DNA of 64,000 bases from Rhodohalobacter sp. 614A. Its GTDB lineage: Bacteria > Bacteroidota > Rhodothermia > Balneolales > Balneolaceae. Both the position numbers and the translations under genes were made by a program. Location of the stretch: assembly GCF_021462415.1 (NCBI RefSeq), contig NZ_JAKEDS010000003.1, positions 276,743 to 340,742 of the forward strand, written 5' to 3'. Numbering within the stretch: position 1 is the stretch's first letter; each line of letters opens with the position of its first letter. Below the pieces are notes generated by a model, which saw nothing but the letters and a program-made list of their open reading frames with translations, was not told where the DNA came from and did not search any database. This document shows, piece by piece, positions 62,960 to 64,000 of the stretch.

Positions 62960-64000
62960 TTATATATCCACCCGGATGGTACCAAATATTTGCCAGCGGT
63001 CAACCGTTCGGTTTGCTGTTTCTGATCGGGTACTAACTTCAGGAAGCTGATCGGGAAGGTCATCATAGTCATACACGCCATAATCATACACCGCGCTTGT
63101 CTCTTCCCATGCAGTATACCGGGCAGCGGCTTCGAACCGAACGCCATTTCCAAGCCTGAAACCGGCTCCGAATGAGTATGAAGTTCTGTCGTCCAGGCCA
63201 TTTACAAACCGGCTCGGCTGGAAACCATATCCTCCACGAACGGTAAAATCTGGTGTTAAATCATAAGCCAATCCTGCTCTGTAGCTCCACACCGATTGAT
63301 AGGCTTCTTTGATAAAATCATTCTCGGCAAGTTCATCTTCAAAAAGATCGCTCTCTTCAAATTCAATTTCCGTATTGGAGTAGTCCACATATTCTGCAGA
63401 AAACGAAATGGATAAACCGGAAAAATCCTGAAGAGCAGCCCCTAATGAAACCCTCCCCGGATACTTCACATTGTAAGAAAATTCACTATTTGTAAAATCG
63501 TTGTAATCCGTGCCGTTGTCGAAAGTGGTTGTTATGGAGGCATCGAATTCCTCATCCACAAAAATCCTGGTTGGCAATGTATAACTTATTCCAAAATTGA
63601 CGTTATCGGTTGCTTTATAAAGGAGCCCAGCACGTGCACGAAAACCGTTATAACGGCTAGTCAGATTATCGTCCAATAGAATATTGTCTATATCCGTATC
63701 CCCGATCCCGTTTTCATCACTATCTATAATAGTGCTGTTATAATCATCTAATTCATCGATTTCCTGGAAAACCCGGTCGTACTTGAACTTACCTGTTAAG
63801 AGTCCAATACTTGCACCAACCATCACATTTTTTTGAAACTCAGTTGCAAAAAAGAGCGAGTATTCTCCGCCATTTCCGCTTTGTAATACCTCTCCTTGCT
63901 GGTGTATCCCAAAAAAATCACCGTATTCGTCGAACCCAATTCTGAAAATAGATTCGTCCCAATCTTCAAAGGTATCACCGTAATCGGTTGCAAAAGTGTT
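62960..64000 (-). CDS. FadL/OmpP1/TodX-like outer-membrane transport protein (5' end outside window)
   Basis: Reading leftwards from the edge, the frame is open for 346 codons to a stop at 62960; no start is needed inside the window because the codons from 64000 to 63827 stay open in frame. The sequence is beta-strand rich: FGISYTLPTRI, YPGRVSLGAALQDF, LAYDLTPDFTVRGGYGF, SFGAGFRLGNGVRFEAAARYT and a final aromatic-poor strand FGTIRVDI. This is the C-terminal barrel of a FadL-like channel for hydrophobic compounds. An internal GTG/ATG at 63826 could be mistaken for the start. The acidic GIGDTDID loop resembles an extracellular insert. Confidence 0.85.
   Translation of the reverse strand, partial: NTFATDYGDTFEDWDESIFRIGFDEYGDFFGIHQQGEVLQSGNGGEYSLFFATEFQKNVMVGASIGLLTGKFKYDRVFQEIDELDDYNSTIIDSDENGIGDTDIDNILLDDNLTSRYNGFRARAGLLYKATDNVNFGISYTLPTRIFVDEEFDASITTTFDNGTDYNDFTNSEFSYNVKYPGRVSLGAALQDFSGLSISFSAEYVDYSNTEIEFEESDLFEDELAENDFIKEAYQSVWSYRAGLAYDLTPDFTVRGGYGFQPSRFVNGLDDRTSYSFGAGFRLGNGVRFEAAARYTAWEETSAVYDYGVYDYDDLPDQLPEVSTRSETANRTVDRWQIFGTIRVDI

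Noticed and set aside
63826-63826. GTG/ATG at 63826 as the start of the FadL-like gene
   Set aside because: The frame continues open to the window edge with barrel-like sequence, so the real start is outside.

Overview
The window looks like a chromosomal segment of a marine or halophilic member of the Bacteroidota/Balneolota group. A Balneolales-type bacterium is my best guess, by inference and not by a marker gene. The reasons are a moderately AT-rich genome, a SusC/SusD pair, two TonB-dependent receptors with carboxypeptidase-like N-terminal domains, an HU protein fused to a membrane anchor, and few conventional Shine-Dalgarno sites. I saw no rRNA, tRNA, CRISPR array, transposase or phage gene. 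No gap between genes exceeds 300 bases.

Left part (1-8.5 kb). A small acidic lipoprotein gene is present in tandem, the first copy cut by the window edge. It sits directly upstream of a large TPR-CHAT protein (putative caspase-like protease) with a C-terminal membrane anchor. Converging on it is a two-gene operon: a receiver-domain response regulator and a membrane TPR protein resembling an anti-sigma factor. Then come a CoA-binding protein, two TauE/SafE permeases placed tail to tail, and a PhzF-type isomerase.

Middle part (8.6-35.2 kb). This is mostly housekeeping: MutS2, a histidine phosphatase, a GDPD lipoprotein, a DUF985 cupin, HemD, an Omp85-like barrel, an AhpD-like protein, a long SGNH hydrolase, protoporphyrinogen oxidase, a YeeZ-like epimerase, a DtxR-type regulator, a thioredoxin, a membrane SpoIIE phosphatase and a TANGO2-like protein. 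A minus-strand run follows: aconitase, FolE, CysS, YidD, RluB-type pseudouridine synthase, alpha/beta hydrolase and TPR protein. On the plus strand an HU gene overlaps a gene for an HU-transmembrane-LysM fusion, then Dabb, CHAD and a small Smr protein.

Polysaccharide utilisation locus (35.3-53.4 kb, all minus strand). From the promoter side the order is GntR/UTRA regulator, secreted propeller-like protein, lipoprotein, SusC, SusD, mannose-6-phosphate-isomerase-like protein, MFS sugar transporter, ROK kinase, lipoprotein glycosidase, GH92 alpha-mannosidase fused to an SGNH esterase, and a second propeller-like protein. The parts fit one pathway: glycan capture at the surface, periplasmic removal of mannose, import, phosphorylation, and isomerisation to fructose-6-phosphate. 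An intrinsic-terminator-like hairpin lies just ahead of susC and may set SusCD levels.

Right part (53.6-64 kb). A second TonB-dependent receptor has a LacI/cre-like palindrome upstream. Next are a SIMPL-domain protein, TesA divergent from a YbbA/YbbP-type ABC exporter (the arrangement known from E. coli), an unlisted 54-residue two-helix membrane protein, a tandem universal stress protein, and a FadL-like outer-membrane protein running off the right edge.
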